This document shows, one piece after another, positions 12,304 through 24,800 of a stretch of 64,000 nt of DNA. Numbering within the stretch: position 1 is the stretch's first letter; each line of letters begins with the position of its first letter. A program made the translations under genes and the position numbers. Under the pieces are notes generated by a model. The model worked only from the letters and a program-made list of their open reading frames with translations. It did no database searches and had not been told where the DNA came from. Origin of the DNA: Axinella damicornis (Eukaryota; Porifera; Demospongiae; Axinellida; Axinellidae); the NCBI GenBank assembly GCA_963931865.1, contig OZ007512.1:661627-725626 (forward strand). Direction: 5' to 3'.

Positions 12304-12572
12304 TAGCCTCGTTCCAGGCTCTCATTCTCAAAAGCGAGAAGAGAGCCTGGTAACATTGGGGGGTCAAACCGTTGACTTCCTTCGTGTGATAAACGAAGGA
12401 TACTCGTACGTTTGTGGTGAATGTTGTGTGAGTTACAAAATAGTCACATGTTCACGTGTTTTCGTTCTGAAATTGGTTCGCCAGGATCCTGAGTGGAAGT
12501 CCATGGTTTAACCTACCAATGTTGCCAGGCTCTCTTCTCCCTTTCGAGAATGAGAGCCAGGGAATAAGGCTA
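12304..12572. mobile_element. 269-bp family member with 48-bp inverted repeats and perfect 9-bp duplication
   Basis: It begins TAGCCTCGTTCCAGGCTCTC and ends with the inverted GAGCCAGGGAATAAGGCTA. ATTGACCGG flanks both sides (12295-12303, 12573-12581). Confidence 0.85.
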
Positions 12573-13529
12573 ATTGACCGGAGGGGTGTTGTGGACCTTT
12601 CCGTCACTAGACACTGTACCAGGCCGGCTAGTTCGAGCTAATTATTTTCCTCACGCCTATAGTGGTGTCTACAGTGTAGCCTGTGTTTACAAGGTGCCAT
12701 ACCTCGAGTGGTGGAGGCTGTTCTGGCCCAGTCATACAAATGCCATTCCACGGCACATTCCACTGCTTATTACTACTATAATACAATAATCCTAATTGCT
12801 AGAGATTGCAAACAATGCTCATGATAATGTGATTAGGTGACACGCTTGTGTCCTTTGATAACAAATTTTCATAGCTCTTTGTTCTTAGAGCAACAGAGGT
12901 TAGGCAGTATCAACACTGTATGAAATGCAGTGTAAGAGTGCGGTATATAGTGGCGTGTTATTAGGCACATCTCACTTATAGGCGCATATAATTCGCTGTT
13001 AGGCACAGGTTCAACTCTCGTCCCAGGTACTCGCTGTTAAGCGCTGCAGTCTTCTTCCAGAAACTCTGTGCCATTTTCGGCCTGCAGAGTGGAAAACTGC
13101 TGTAATTCGAATTGAAGTGCACTGCCTATTTGAGGAATGTCATTATTATTGCATTCGTTATTAGGCGCATCTCGCTTATAGGCACATATTTCCTTCCTGT
13201 GAGTTATAGGCGCATGCGCCTAATAACGTGCAACTACGGTAGTTACACTTCTGGTAGGTGAAAAATTGTACCGCGTAACGTTTGAGCGATAGGAATGGCA
13301 TAATTAGAGATGTTTCTTGTGGCTGCATACGATGGTCATGTGCCTATTAACATGGCTGTATGGAATTTCCTGTGATATCACTGGCTGGGAATCTGGCGGC
13401 AACCCCGATTGTTTGAATATCTCAGACTGATAACCTGGAATGTCAACATGTTTGTAAACAGTGGAGCCGGGTCATACCCTTGTTTACGCTGATAGCGCAA
13501 ATGTTTTGCCTGAGGATTTGTCAAACGTG

Positions 13530-13900
13530 CATACCAGGAAGACCCTACCTCCTTCCTGGGGGGTGCAGTACGGCTTAGCACAGATCCTCCCTCCTTCCTG
13601 GGGGATGTGGTACGGCTTAGCACAGAGGATCTTACCAGTACTATGACCCTCCCTCCTTCCTGCTCTTCAGCCTTCAGCATAGGGCTTACCACAGATCAGA
13701 CAAACATATATACCAGTATGACCCCCCCTGAGGTTCCTTCTTCCTGCTCTTCAGCCTTCAGCATGGGGCTTAGCACAGACAAACACCCAGTATGACCCTC
13801 CCTGAGTTTCCTTCTTCCTGCTCTTCAGCCTTCAGCATGGGGCTTAGCACAGACAAACACCTAGTATGACCCTCCCTCCCTGCTGCTCTTCAGCCTTCAG
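13530..13900. repeat. Degenerate tandem repeat, four to five copies
   Basis: Units contain GACCCTCCCTCCTTCCTGCT, CTTCAGCCTTCAGCAT and GGGCTTAGCACAGA in irregular spacing. Confidence 0.7.
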
Positions 13901-14080
13901 CAATTAGTTCTCTGTGGTAAGCCCTATGCTGAAGGCTGAAGTGTACGTCCGCAGAAAGGAGGGAGGGTTGCGGTGGTATACTTCCTCTGGTGCTACCATA
14001 TGACCCTCCCTCGAGGGTTAGGGTTGGTGCAGGCGTCCATTCTGATGTTTTTTTTCCAGAACCCATTAGCTGCACAGACC

Positions 14081-14135
14081 TAGCCCGGTATTTTTCGTCG
14101 GTGCGCGCAGGGGGAGGAGCCTGGGAACGAGGCTA
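14081..14135. mobile_element. 55-bp miniature member of the same family
   Basis: It starts TAGCCCGGTATTTTTCGTCG and ends GGAGCCTGGGAACGAGGCTA. The flanks GCACAGACC and GTACAGACC match at 8 of 9 bases. A related sequence is at about 10557-10622. Confidence 0.7.
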
Positions 14136-14140
14136 GTACA

Positions 14141-14360
14141 GACCAGCGTGCCAGAGTCACTTCAGTGTATAGCACTGGAGCAGTGTACATCTTTGCTAGC
14201 CTCATTCCCAGTCCCAAGCCCAGCTTTTCGTCACTTGCAGTACGGTAAAGCTTTACCGTACTGCAAGTGACGAAAAGCTGGGCTTGGGACTGGGAAAGAG
14301 GCTAGCAAAGTTGTACACTGCTCCAGTGCTATACACTGAAGTGACTCTGGCACGCTGGTC
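14141..14360. repeat. 220-bp near-perfect palindrome
   Basis: Centred between 14250 and 14251 (AAG/CTT) with no spacer. The outer arms are GACCAGCGTGCCAGAGTCAC and its complement. Only a few mismatches are visible. It contains the family terminal sequence inside each arm. Confidence 0.9.
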
Positions 14361-14450
14361 CCAAGCCAGCTTTTCGTCGCTTGCAGTACGGTAAAGCTTT
14401 ACCGTACTGCAAGTGACGAAAAGCTGGCTTGGGACTGGGAACGAGGCTAC
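14361..14450. repeat. Second spacerless palindrome, adjoining the first
   Basis: Centred at 14396/14397 with the arm CCAAGCCAGCTTTTCGTCGC and near-perfect pairing. It carries the same core as the 220-bp palindrome. Confidence 0.85.
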
Positions 14451-14897
14451 AACTTTGCCTATTCTAAATCCGATGTCCGCATGTAGATACAGCCATATAA
14501 GCTCAATGATCTCTTGACTATTTCCACAAATCTTTATAAACCTCAGTCCGTGCTGCATCCAATCGTGTAAGTCTCATGTCCATGTCTGCCTATAACATGT
14601 ACCTTGAAATCACCTTGGAGAACATTCTTCTGAGTCGCTCTGCGTGTGGTCTTGCGTAATTCTTCCCTCTCTACTGAATCGAATTTCAGTTTAGAGTTTC
14701 TACAAAAGTCCCTAGAAACGCGTGTCAAATTATATTCTGTAGCATATCGTGTTACTTCATAAGTGGGAGCAGGAATGCGTGTGTGAGGTGCGTGCGGTTG
14801 CTGTGGAGATGGGACTTCAGGAAATGGAATATGGAGAAAGCCGTGCACAGTGCGTGGTTGGTCCATGGAGAAACTCCGGGCGGATTTAGGAGCAAGC

Positions 14898-14941
14898 TAG
14901 CCTCGTTCCCAGGCCCGAGACGGCACCTGGGAATGAGGCTA
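14898..14941. mobile_element. 44-bp miniature hairpin of the same family with perfect 9-bp duplication
   Basis: TAGCCTCGTTCCCAGGCCCG pairs with CACCTGGGAATGAGGCTA. GGAGCAAGC directly flanks it on both sides (14889-14897 and 14942-14950). Confidence 0.85.
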
Positions 14942-15804
14942 GGAGCAAGCGGCAATATTGGTTTCACAATGTGCTGGATTGGGAATGAAAGGAACTGAAA
15001 CTGTAATCTGGTGGTGGTTTCTGATAAGCTGTGTAAGCAGCTGCAGCTAGCTGACCGATGAAGGCCTGCACAAGAAGTCAGGGAACCCTTCAAAATGTTC
15101 CCCATGTTGCAGTCCCCACTGAGCACTGGTTATTATATGCGTGTAGAGGAGGAGGAGGAGGAGGAGGGGGTTCCGCGCCTGGGTTCGAGGCTAAAGTCCA
15201 ATGTCCAAGTAGTTCCAAGAACACCCGAGATGTCCCAGGCTCTGTCAACCACTTATAGGTCCGAGGAGTAGATCGAGTTCGGAAACCAGACCTGTCTTCT
15301 GGGTATTCACCATTATGAATTATGGCCTGGTATTGTATTACATGTGTGGTTGTCATGGAGGGAAGATATATGCCAAGAATGTGATACCGTAGTGCATTGC
15401 TAATCTGATTTACTACTACTGCACTTATAATGATTTCGATTTTAAGCTGGAGCATACGCCTCTGTGGGAAACTCGGAATGCCTATTCTCCCCGACCCTTC
15501 TCCAGAATGAAACACTCTCATTTCTCAAGTCCCATTCCCAGGCCACGTGGGTGTATGGAAAAAGTTGCTTGGTACCTATACCATTTGTGCATGTGTGCAC
15601 GAAATTATTATTACATGTGTATTGTAGCACTAGTAAGGTCTGGAGCCACTCCAGCTGCTGTTCTTGAATCTGAAACCGAAAATAATGTCAAGTTGGAAGT
15701 TAATTGTGTACTCTAAGTTTGTTTTGCTTGATTGTCCAAGTGACCCTCTCAGGATGTCACCAGCCCTAGGACCTCTCCCGCCCTCCAACACACACACACA
15801 CACA

Positions 15805-15855
<51 letters not shown>

Positions 15856-16161
15856 AAGAGTAATCGGTACTCCCAAATGTCACCCCAGCCCTGTGTTCTG
15901 TTCCGTCTGTGTTGGACATGCCATGTTGGACATGCTGTGTTGGACATGCTGATTGTGATGCTAGTGGTCCCTGCATTCCCTCATTCTGGTGGGTAACGAC
16001 GTGCGGTGATTGAATTTGGATTGAGATGTTTCAAATTATCAGTGAATTATTTCCGCTAGTACCCTGCATTCCACTGCGTGTGTGTTTGACTGACCCAAAC
16101 CGCTGAGTGCATGACTGGGAGTTGGTCATGCATACTTCGATCAGCATATACTGATTTCATC

Positions 16162-16545
16162 TAGCCTCATTCCCAGTCCCACGCCCAGCTTTCAGTGCTT
16201 GCAGTACGGTAAAGCGGGGAGGTCCTGGTACATTTCCTCACGTGAGTGACGTCAAGGGTAGAAAGACGGTAGAAAGACCTAAATGAGCGTGGGCGTAGTG
16301 GGTCTCAGAACAGCAAGAGGAGCGAAGGTACCAGGTAACACCACACTTATCTAGCTAGTGGGGGGTGACTGTCATACTCACTGAGTGTTGAACGTGTAGA
16401 TGGTTGAATAGCACGCAAAACTTAGCGTCCTCTTTCTGTCATTTATTGATTATGTCATGCTCACGTGAGGAAATGTACCAGCCCCTCCCCGCTTTACCTT
16501 GCTGCAAGCGACGAAAAGCTGGGCGTGGGACTGGGAGTGAGATTA
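16162..16545. mobile_element. TAGCCTCGTTCCC-family MITE, full-length-like copy
   Basis: Terminal inverted repeats of about 90 bp (left TAGCCTCATTCCCAGTCCCA, right end AGCTGGGCGTGGGACTGGGA) enclose about 200 bp of shared internal sequence. It has no coding capacity. Confidence 0.8.
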
Positions 16546-16970
16546 CTTCAGCATACATATACTCTGATTGCATCCACCAGCTCATACGCGCATACCTAGA
16601 GCTCGCCTCGTCCCCGGGCTGCTTGTAGAGGCGGCTATAGATTACAGCTCACCCCAGTTAGCACAGACGTCATGTGACGTCACATGCTACTAGCGCAATT
16701 GTACGTTTAGTGCCATAATTTCTATGCTCGAGTATTCGTCACTGCATGCTTATATCAGATCATGTAGTAGCAATTACTTCACTGGAGGAATGCAATCACT
16801 GCTACTCAGTACCACTGTTCTGGTACCAATCTGTTGTAAGTATTTGAGTGATCATTGCCCTGTCACATTCTGAGGACAGTCATGAGTGCAACTGCTCCAT
16901 GCGTGTCCTGCACTGCACATACTAGCATCCACTTCGCTCAGGCTCGCCCTCCAATGTCCTGCTTTCCCCT

Positions 16971-17365
16971 TAGCCTCATTCCCAGGCCACCGCCCAGCTT
17001 TTTGTCACTTGCAGTACGGTAAAGCGGGGAGGGCCTGGTACATTTCCTCACGTGAGTGACGTCAAGGGTAGAAAGGGGTAGAAAGACCGGAAGGAAGCGT
17101 GGGCGTACGTGGTCTCAGAACAGCAAGAAGAGCAAAGGTACCAAGTAAGATACCACACGTATCTAGCTAGCGGGGGGCGACTGTCATACTCACCGAGCGT
17201 TGAACGTGTAGATGGTTGAATAACACGCAAAACGTTGCGTCCTCGTTCTGAAAATTTTGCCATTTTTCGATTACGTCATGCTCACATGAGGAAATGTACC
17301 AGGCCCTCCCCGCTTTACCGTACTGCAAGCGACGAAAAGCTGGCGTGGGACTGGGAACGAGACTA
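16971..17365. mobile_element. TAGCCTCGTTCCC-family MITE, full-length copy with 9-bp target duplication
   Basis: A 395-bp element starting TAGCCTCATTCCCAGGCCAC and ending GGGACTGGGAACGAGACTA. The flanks CTTTCCCCT (16962-16970) and CATTCCCCT (17366-17374) match at 8 of 9 bases. It is non-autonomous. Confidence 0.85.
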
Positions 17366-17767
17366 CATTCCCCTAGTAATGCCAACTTGTTCTCCCAATT
17401 GAGATCGAAGAAGCCCTTGTTCTAGTGGAAACAAACGTCTTTTCCTTTGTAGCCGGTACGCCATTGCGCCCTCGGTAACCGTTAACTAGTGTAAGGCTTT
17501 CAGAGTGCTTCTCAACCTGATTAAATATTAATATTCCCTCCCACTGTTGAGCGCATTCTTAGGATGCCCGCGTACAAGGGTGGGGACTGGCTTACAGCAT
17601 TAGCAGCATTGGTTCAAGTATGCAGTGTCGATATTGGGACACCTGTGGCCAGATTCGTCATAGGCTGCGGAACAGTCCAGCAGACCCGGCAACTGCCAGA
17701 CCAACGTTTGCTGTATGCATGGTACCTGAAAAGCGAGCAGATGTGATCTCAGAGGTCCTAAAATTCC

Positions 17768-17769
<2 letters not shown>

Positions 17770-17805
<36 letters not shown>
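17770..17805. repeat. Run of 36 G
   Basis: Uninterrupted homopolymer. Comparable runs: 4537-4564 (28 G), 37776-37811 (36 C), 43302-43327 (26 C). Confidence 0.95.
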
Positions 17806-17807
<2 letters not shown>

Positions 17808-18410
17808 TGCCCCAAAACCCCCGTACGAGGGTGTAGCCTACTAGTGCATTGGCATGGCTATGTCTGGGATCGTCTCATAACTTACCGGTTCATTTAGCTC
17901 CAGCTAAAGGTTTAGATTCCTGTGAATTTTTGACAGATATCATTCCTGTCAAGCAACAGGGCGTGAGAGAATCAACAATCCCTAACCGGCAATCCTTTTT
18001 CAGCAGCAATTCAATCCACCCACTAGCCCTCGTCATCTATAATGCTATTGGCTAATAATCACGCTCTAACCTGTCCTAATATACCCCAAGTACATGTGTG
18101 CGCTAATGCTCAGTCACATGACCTATGTGAACCAATCAAAAGCGAGCTTAGAAAGCTACTCCAGTAGTGTAGGCCCTCGTGCCCTCTCCAGCCCATTTTA
18201 TTAACCATGTACTTGACCTTTGAGCGGAGCAAAGAAAAGCAGTTCAAAGGTCAAGATAGCGAAACGTATTAGATGGTTCATGGTACAGGTCAAAGTTCAC
18301 GTACGTGTAGCGTTCCATAGAAGGTTGACTTTTCATCCTGATTCCATTATTACTTTCACACACACACACACACACACACGCACACACACACACACACACC
18401 TCCCCCTCAG

Positions 18411-18588
18411 CACAAAGATTCGCCCGACCGTCACCTCTCCCACACCCACCAAATCAATCTCCTTCACCTTCTCCCCCTCCCCTCTCTCCTACACCCTCTC
18501 CCCCGTCGCCAATGGCCCCCGCACAGTCAGGTCCCCTCGATCTCCCAGGACACCTACTGTGACAGTTACCAAGCCTCCACCCCCATCC
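18411..18588 (+). CDS. Proline/serine-rich linker exon, probably of the PDZ gene
   Basis: An AC-repeat and pyrimidine tract ends in TCCCCCTCAG. An open segment follows that starts TKIRPTVTSPTPTKSISF, has SPSPLSYTLSPVANGPR, SPRSPRTPTVTV and KPPPPS, and ends at a GTGAGT donor (18589). It begins with one base that completes a phase-2 codon, exactly what exon 2 of the upstream PDZ gene leaves, and it ends in phase 0. Low-complexity Ser/Pro linkers between PDZ and LIM regions are usual in the PDLIM/ZASP family. The assignment is inferred from phase, strand and composition. The following exons would lie in or beyond the 200-base gap. Confidence 0.55.
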
Positions 18589-18624
18589 GTGAGTAGGAGC
18601 TTGTGTATCATGTGATGTCATGTG

Positions 18625-18824
18625 NNNNNNNNNNNNNNNNNNNNNNNNNNNNNNNNNNNNNNNNNNNNNNNNNNNNNNNNNNNNNNNNNNNNNNNNNNNN
18701 NNNNNNNNNNNNNNNNNNNNNNNNNNNNNNNNNNNNNNNNNNNNNNNNNNNNNNNNNNNNNNNNNNNNNNNNNNNNNNNNNNNNNNNNNNNNNNNNNNNN
18801 NNNNNNNNNNNNNNNNNNNNNNNN
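18625..18824. other. Assembly gap, exactly 200 N
   Basis: A run of 200 undetermined bases, a round number typical of a scaffold gap of unknown true size. It interrupts the 3' part of the ankyrin gene ANK-4, whose reading frame is still open at the gap edge, and the 3' continuation of the PDZ gene. Confidence 0.99.
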
Positions 18825-21800
18825 GGAGAGGTGCCATTATTGTCACCAATTTTAGGATTACAGTCGAGTTCACTGATAAGACACTTCACAACAGCCAGCT
18901 GGCCATTTCGAGCAGCAGAATGCAGAGGTGTAAAACCATTCGCAATACCATGTTCTGGACTGCATTTGTGTTCAGTAATGAGATACCTTGCAACTGCAAT
19001 ATGACCATTCTGACAAGCACAATGCAGTGGAGTGGTGCCATTATTGTTACCAATTTTAGGATTACAGTCAAGTTCACTGATAAGATACTTCACAACAGCC
19101 AGGTGGCCATTTCGAGCAGCAGAATGCAGAGGTGTAAAACCATTCACATTACCATGTTCTGGACTGCATTTGTGATCAGTAATGAGATACCTTGCAACTG
19201 CAAGATGACTATTCTCACAAGCATAATGAAGTGGAGTGGAGCCACGGTTGCTAGAGAACTGCGGGTCACAGTTGCATTCTGAGATGAGAAATGTGACAAT
19301 ATCCAGATGTCCTTTAAGACTTGCCAAGTGCAGTGGAATATGGCCATATTGGTCCTCAGTTTTCAGCTTGCATCTTACTTCAAAGACAAGATACTTCACT
19401 ACAGCCAGGTGACCATACAAGCATGCATAGTGCAGTGGAGTGGTAGCAACAAAGTTAATATATTCTGGGTTACAAAATTGTTCAGTAATGAGGTACTTTG
19501 CAACTTCGAGACGACCTTCTTGACAAGCAATATGGAGTGGTGTGTCACCATCTTTGTCAGTGCACTCTGGATTGCAGTCAAGCTCAGTAGTGAGATACTT
19601 TGCAACTTCAAGATGACCTTCCAGACAAGCACAGTGCAGTGGAGTGGTGCCATCGTTGTTACCAATTTGAGGATTACAGCCAAGTTCACTGATAAGACAC
19701 TTCACTACAGCCAGGTGGCCATTGATAGCAGCAGAATGCAGAGGTGTAAAACCATTCACATTACCATGTTCTGGACTGCATTTGTGATCAGTAATGAGAT
19801 ACCTTGCAACTGCAAGATGACCATTCAAACAAGCGCAGTGCAGAGGAGTGAAGCCAATGTTGTCACTAATTTGAGGATTACAGCCAAGTTCACTGATAAG
19901 ATACTTCACTACAGCCAGGTGGCCATTGATAGCAGCAGAATGCAGAGGTGTAAAACCATTCACATTACCATGTTCCGGACGGCATTTGTGATCAGCAATG
20001 AGATACCTTGCAACTGCAAGATGACCATTCCGACAAGCATAATGAAGTGGAGTGTATCCATCATTGCTAGAGCACTGTGGGTCACAGTTACACTCTGAAA
20101 TGAGAAATGTTACAATATCAAGGTTTCCTTTGAGACTTGCCAAGTGCAGTGGAATACGGCCATATTGGTCCGTAGTTTGCAACTTGCATCTTACTTCAAA
20201 GACAAGATACTTCACTACAGCCAGGTGACCATACAAGCATGCATAGTGCAGAGGAGTGGTAGCAACAAAGTTAATATATTCTGGGTTACAAAATTGTTCA
20301 GTAATGAGGTACTTTGCAACTTCAAGACGACCTTCTCGACAAGCAATATGAAGTGGTGTGTCACCATTTTTGTCAGTGCACTCTGGATTGCAGTCAAGCT
20401 CAGTAGTGAGATACTTTGCAACTTCAAGATGACCATTCTTACAAGCACAGTGCAGTGGAGTGGTGCCATCGTTGTTACCAATTTGAGGATTACAACCAAG
20501 TTCACTGATAAGATACTTCACTACAGCCAGGTGGCCATTGATAGCAGCAGAATGCAGAGGTGTAAAACCATTCACACGACTATGTTCTGGACTGCATTTG
20601 TGTTCAGTAATGAGATACCTTGCAACTTCAAGATGACCATTCTGACAAGCACTGTGGAGAGGAGTGCAGCCAATGTTGTCACTAATTTGAGGATTACAGC
20701 CAAGTTCACTGATAAGATACTTGACTACAGCCAGGTGGCCATTGATAGCAGCAGAATGCAGAGGTGTAAAACCATTCACATTACCATGTTCTGGACTGCA
20801 TTTGTGATCAGTAATGAGATACCTTGCAACTGCAAGATGACCATTCAAACAAGCGCAGTGCAGAGGAGTGAAGCCAATGTTGTCACTAATTTGAGGATTA
20901 CAGCCAAGTTCACTGATAAGATACTTCACTACAGCCAGGTGGCCATTGATAGCAGCAGAATGCAGAGGTGTAAAACCATTCACATTACCATGTTCCGGAC
21001 GGCATTTGTGATCAGCAATGAGATACCTTGCAACTGCAAGATGACCATTCCAACAAGCATAATGAAGTGGAGTGTATCCATCATTGCTAGAGCACTGTGG
21101 GTCACAGTTACACTCTGAAATGAGAAATGTTACAATATCAAGGTTTCCTTTGAGACTTGCCAAGTGCAGTGGAATATGGCCATATTGGTCCGTAGTTTGC
21201 AACTTGCATCTTACTTCAAAGACAAGATACTTCACTACAGCCAGGTGACCATACAAGCATGCATAGTGCAGAGGAGTGGTAGCAACAAAGTTAATATATT
21301 CTGGGTTACAAAATTGTTCAGTAATGAGGTACTTTGCAACTTCAAGACGACCTTCTCGACAAGCAATATGGAGTGGTGTGTCACCATTTTTGTCAGTGCA
21401 CTCTGGATTGCAGTCAAGCTCAGTAGTGAGATACTTTGCAACTTCAAGATGACCATTCTTACAAGCACAGTGCAGTGGAGTGGTGCCATCGTTGTTACCA
21501 ATTTGAGGATTACAACCAAGTTCACTGATAAGATACTTCACTACAGCCAGGTGGCCATTGATAGCAGCAGAATGCAGAGGTGTAAAACCATTCACATTAC
21601 CATGTTCTGGACTGCAATTGTGATCAGTAATGAGATACCTTGCAACTGCAAGATGACCATTCCCACAAGCGCAGTGCAGAGGAGTGGAGCAATTATTGTC
21701 ACCAATTTTAGAATTACAGTTGAGTTCACTGATAAAGTACTTCACTACAGCCAGGTGGCCATTGATAGCAGCAGAATGCAGAGGTGCAAAACCATTCACA

Positions 21801-24800
21801 TTACCATGTTCTGGACAGCATTTGTGATCAGTAATGAGATACCTTGCAACTTCAAGATGACCATTCTGACAGGCTAAGTGAAGAGGAGTGGTGCCATTAT
21901 TGTCACCAATTTGAGGATTACAGCCAAGTTCACTGATGAGATACTTCACAACAGCCAAGTGGCCATTGATAGCAGCAGAATGCAGAGGTGTAAAACCATT
22001 CACACTACCATGTTCTGGACTGCATTTGTGTTCAGTAATGAGATACCTTGCAACTTCAAGATGACCATTCTGACAGGCTGAGTGAAGAGGAGTGGTGCCA
22101 CTATTGTCACCAATTTGAGGATTACAGCCAAGTTCACTGATAAGATACTTCACAACAACCAAGTGGCCATTGATAGCAGCAGAATGCAGAGGTGTAAAGC
22201 CATTCACACTACCATGTTCTGGACGGCATTTGTGTTCAGTAATGAGATACCTTGCAACTTCAAGATGACCATTTTCACAAGCACAGTGCAGTGGAGTGTC
22301 ACCATCATTGTCACCAATTTGAGGATTACAGCCAAGTTCACTGATAAGATACTTCACAACAGCCAAGTGGCCATTGATAGCAGCAGAATGCAGAGGTGTA
22401 AAGCCATTCACACTACCATGTTCTGGACGGCATTTGTGTTCAGTAATGAGATACCTTGCAACTTCAAGATGACCATTCTCACAAGCACAGTGCAGTGGAG
22501 TGTCACCATCATTGTCACCAATTTGAGGATTACAGCCAAGTTCCCTGATGAGATACTTCACAACAGCCAAGTGGCCATTGATAGCAGCAGAATGCAGAGG
22601 TGTAAAGCCATTCACACTACCATGTTCTGGACGGCATTTGTGTTCAGTAATGAGATACCTTGCAACTTCAAGATGACCATTCTCACAAGCACAGTGCAGT
22701 GGAGTGTCACCATCATTGTCACCAATTTGAGGATTACAGCCAAGTTCACTGATAAGATACTTCACAACAGCCAAGTGGCCATTGATAGCAGCAGAATGCA
22801 GAGGTGTAAAGCCATTCACACTACCATGTTCTGGACGGCATTTGTGTTCAGTAATGAGATACCTTGCAACTTCAAGATGACCATTCTCACAAGCACAGTG
22901 CAGTGGAGTGTCACCATCATTGTCACCAATTTGAGGATTACAGCCAAGTTCACTGATAAGATACTTCACAACAGCCAAGTGGCCATTGATAGCAGCAGAA
23001 TGCAGAGGTGTAAAGCCATTCACACTACCATATTCTGGACGGCATTTGTGTTCAGTAATGAGATACCTTGCAACTTCAAGATGACCATTCTCACAAGCAC
23101 AGTGCAGTGGAGTGTCACCATCATTGTCACCAATTTGAGGATTACAGCCAAGTTCCCTGATGAGATACTTCACAACAGCCAAGTGGCCATTGATAGCAGC
23201 AGAATGCAGAGGTGTAAAGCCATTCACACTACCATGTTCTGGACGGCATTTGTGTTCAGTAATGAGATACCTTACAACTTCAAGATGACCATTCTCACAA
23301 GCACAGTGCAGTGGAGTGTCACCATCATTGTCACCAATTTGAGGATTACAGCCAAGTTTACAGATAAGATACTTTATTACAGCCAGCTTGCCACTAAAAG
23401 CAGCTAAATACAGAGGTGTATAGCCATTAGCATTACTGCACTGTGGATTACATTTGTGCTCCTTGATGAGATACTTTGCAACTGCAAGATGACCTTTCCA
23501 ACAAGCACAGTACAGAGGAGAGGTGTCATCATTATCTCTAATTTGTGGATTAGAACCAAGTTCAACGATAAGATACTTCACGACAGCCAGGTGGCCATTG
23601 CTAGCAGCTAAATGTAGAGGTGTAAAATCACTCATATCGGCAAGCTCTGGACTGCATTTTTGTTCAGTAATGAGATACCTTGCAACTTCAAGATGACCAT
23701 TCTCACAAGCACAGTGCAGTGGAGTGTCACCATCATTGTCACCAATTTGAGAATAACAGCCAAGTTCACTGATAAGATACTTTATTACAGCTAGCTGGCC
23801 ATTAAAAGCAGCTGAATGTAGAGGTGTAAAACCATTCACATTACCATGTTCTGGACTGCACTTGTGTTCAGTAATATACTTTGCAACTTCAAGATGACCG
23901 TTCCGACAGGCAGTGTGTAGTGGTGTGTAACCATCTTTGTCAGCACACTGTGGGTTACAGTTGCATTCAGAAATAATGAATTTTATGATGTCAATATGTC
24001 CCTTCAAGGTTGCACAGTGCAGTGGAGTGTAGCCATCATTGTCGCCAATTTGATAATTACAGCGGAGTTCACTAATAAGATACTTCACTACAACCAGGTG
24101 GCCATTGATAGCAGCTGAATGCAGAGGAGTGTAGCCATCAACATTACCATGTTCTGGACTGCATTTGTGTTCAGTAATGAGATACCTTGCAACTTCAAGA
24201 TGACCATTCTGGCAAGCACAATGAAGTGGAGTGGAGCCATCATTGCTAGAGCACTGTTGGTCACAGTTACACTCTGAAATGAGAAATGTTACAATATCAA
24301 GGTTTCCTTTGAGACTTGCCAAGTGCAGTGGAATACGGCCATATTGGTCCGTAGTTTGCAGCTTGCATCTTACTTCAAAGACAAGATACTTCACTGCAGC
24401 CAGGTGACCATACAAGCATGCATAGTGCAGTGGAGTGGTGGCAGAAAAGTTCATATATTCTGGGTTGCAGGTATGTTCAGCAATGAGATACTTTGCAACT
24501 TCAAGATGACCTTCTTGACAAGCAATATGGAGTGGTGAGTCACCATCTTCGTCAGTGCACTCTGGATTGCAGTCAATCTCAGTAATGAGATACTTTGCCA
24601 CTTCAAGATGACCTTCCAGACAAGCACAGTGCAATGGAGTCATGCCATTGTTGTCAGGGTATTGTGGGTTACAGTTGCATTCCAAGATAAGAAACGTGAT
24701 GACGTCTAAGTATCCTCCTAAACTTGCTAAGTGCAGTGGAATATCACCTTTTTCCCCAGCAATTTGGGAATGGCAATTTTCTTCACACATAAGGTACTTC

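Larger units (their letters stand above)
8554..18410 (+). other. Long repeat-filled intron of PDZ gene (inferred)
   Basis: About 9.9 kb without a supportable exon. It holds a poly-C minisatellite (10143-10520), members of the TAGCCTCGTTCCC transposon family (11724-11836, 12304-12572, 14081-14135, 14898-14941, 16162-16545, 16971-17365), a 220-bp palindrome (14141-14360), a 36-base G run (17770-17805), AC microsatellites, and short repeats with a TTATTAGGCGCAT core (8655-8710, 12957-13235). That this is a single intron is inferred from the matching phase of the exon at 18411. Small exons could have been missed. Confidence 0.45.

Noticed and set aside
19307..23407. Series of long plus-strand ORFs (up to 441 codons)
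   Set aside because: They are antisense shadows of the ANK-4 ankyrin repeats; the minus-strand frame has clear ankyrin homology.
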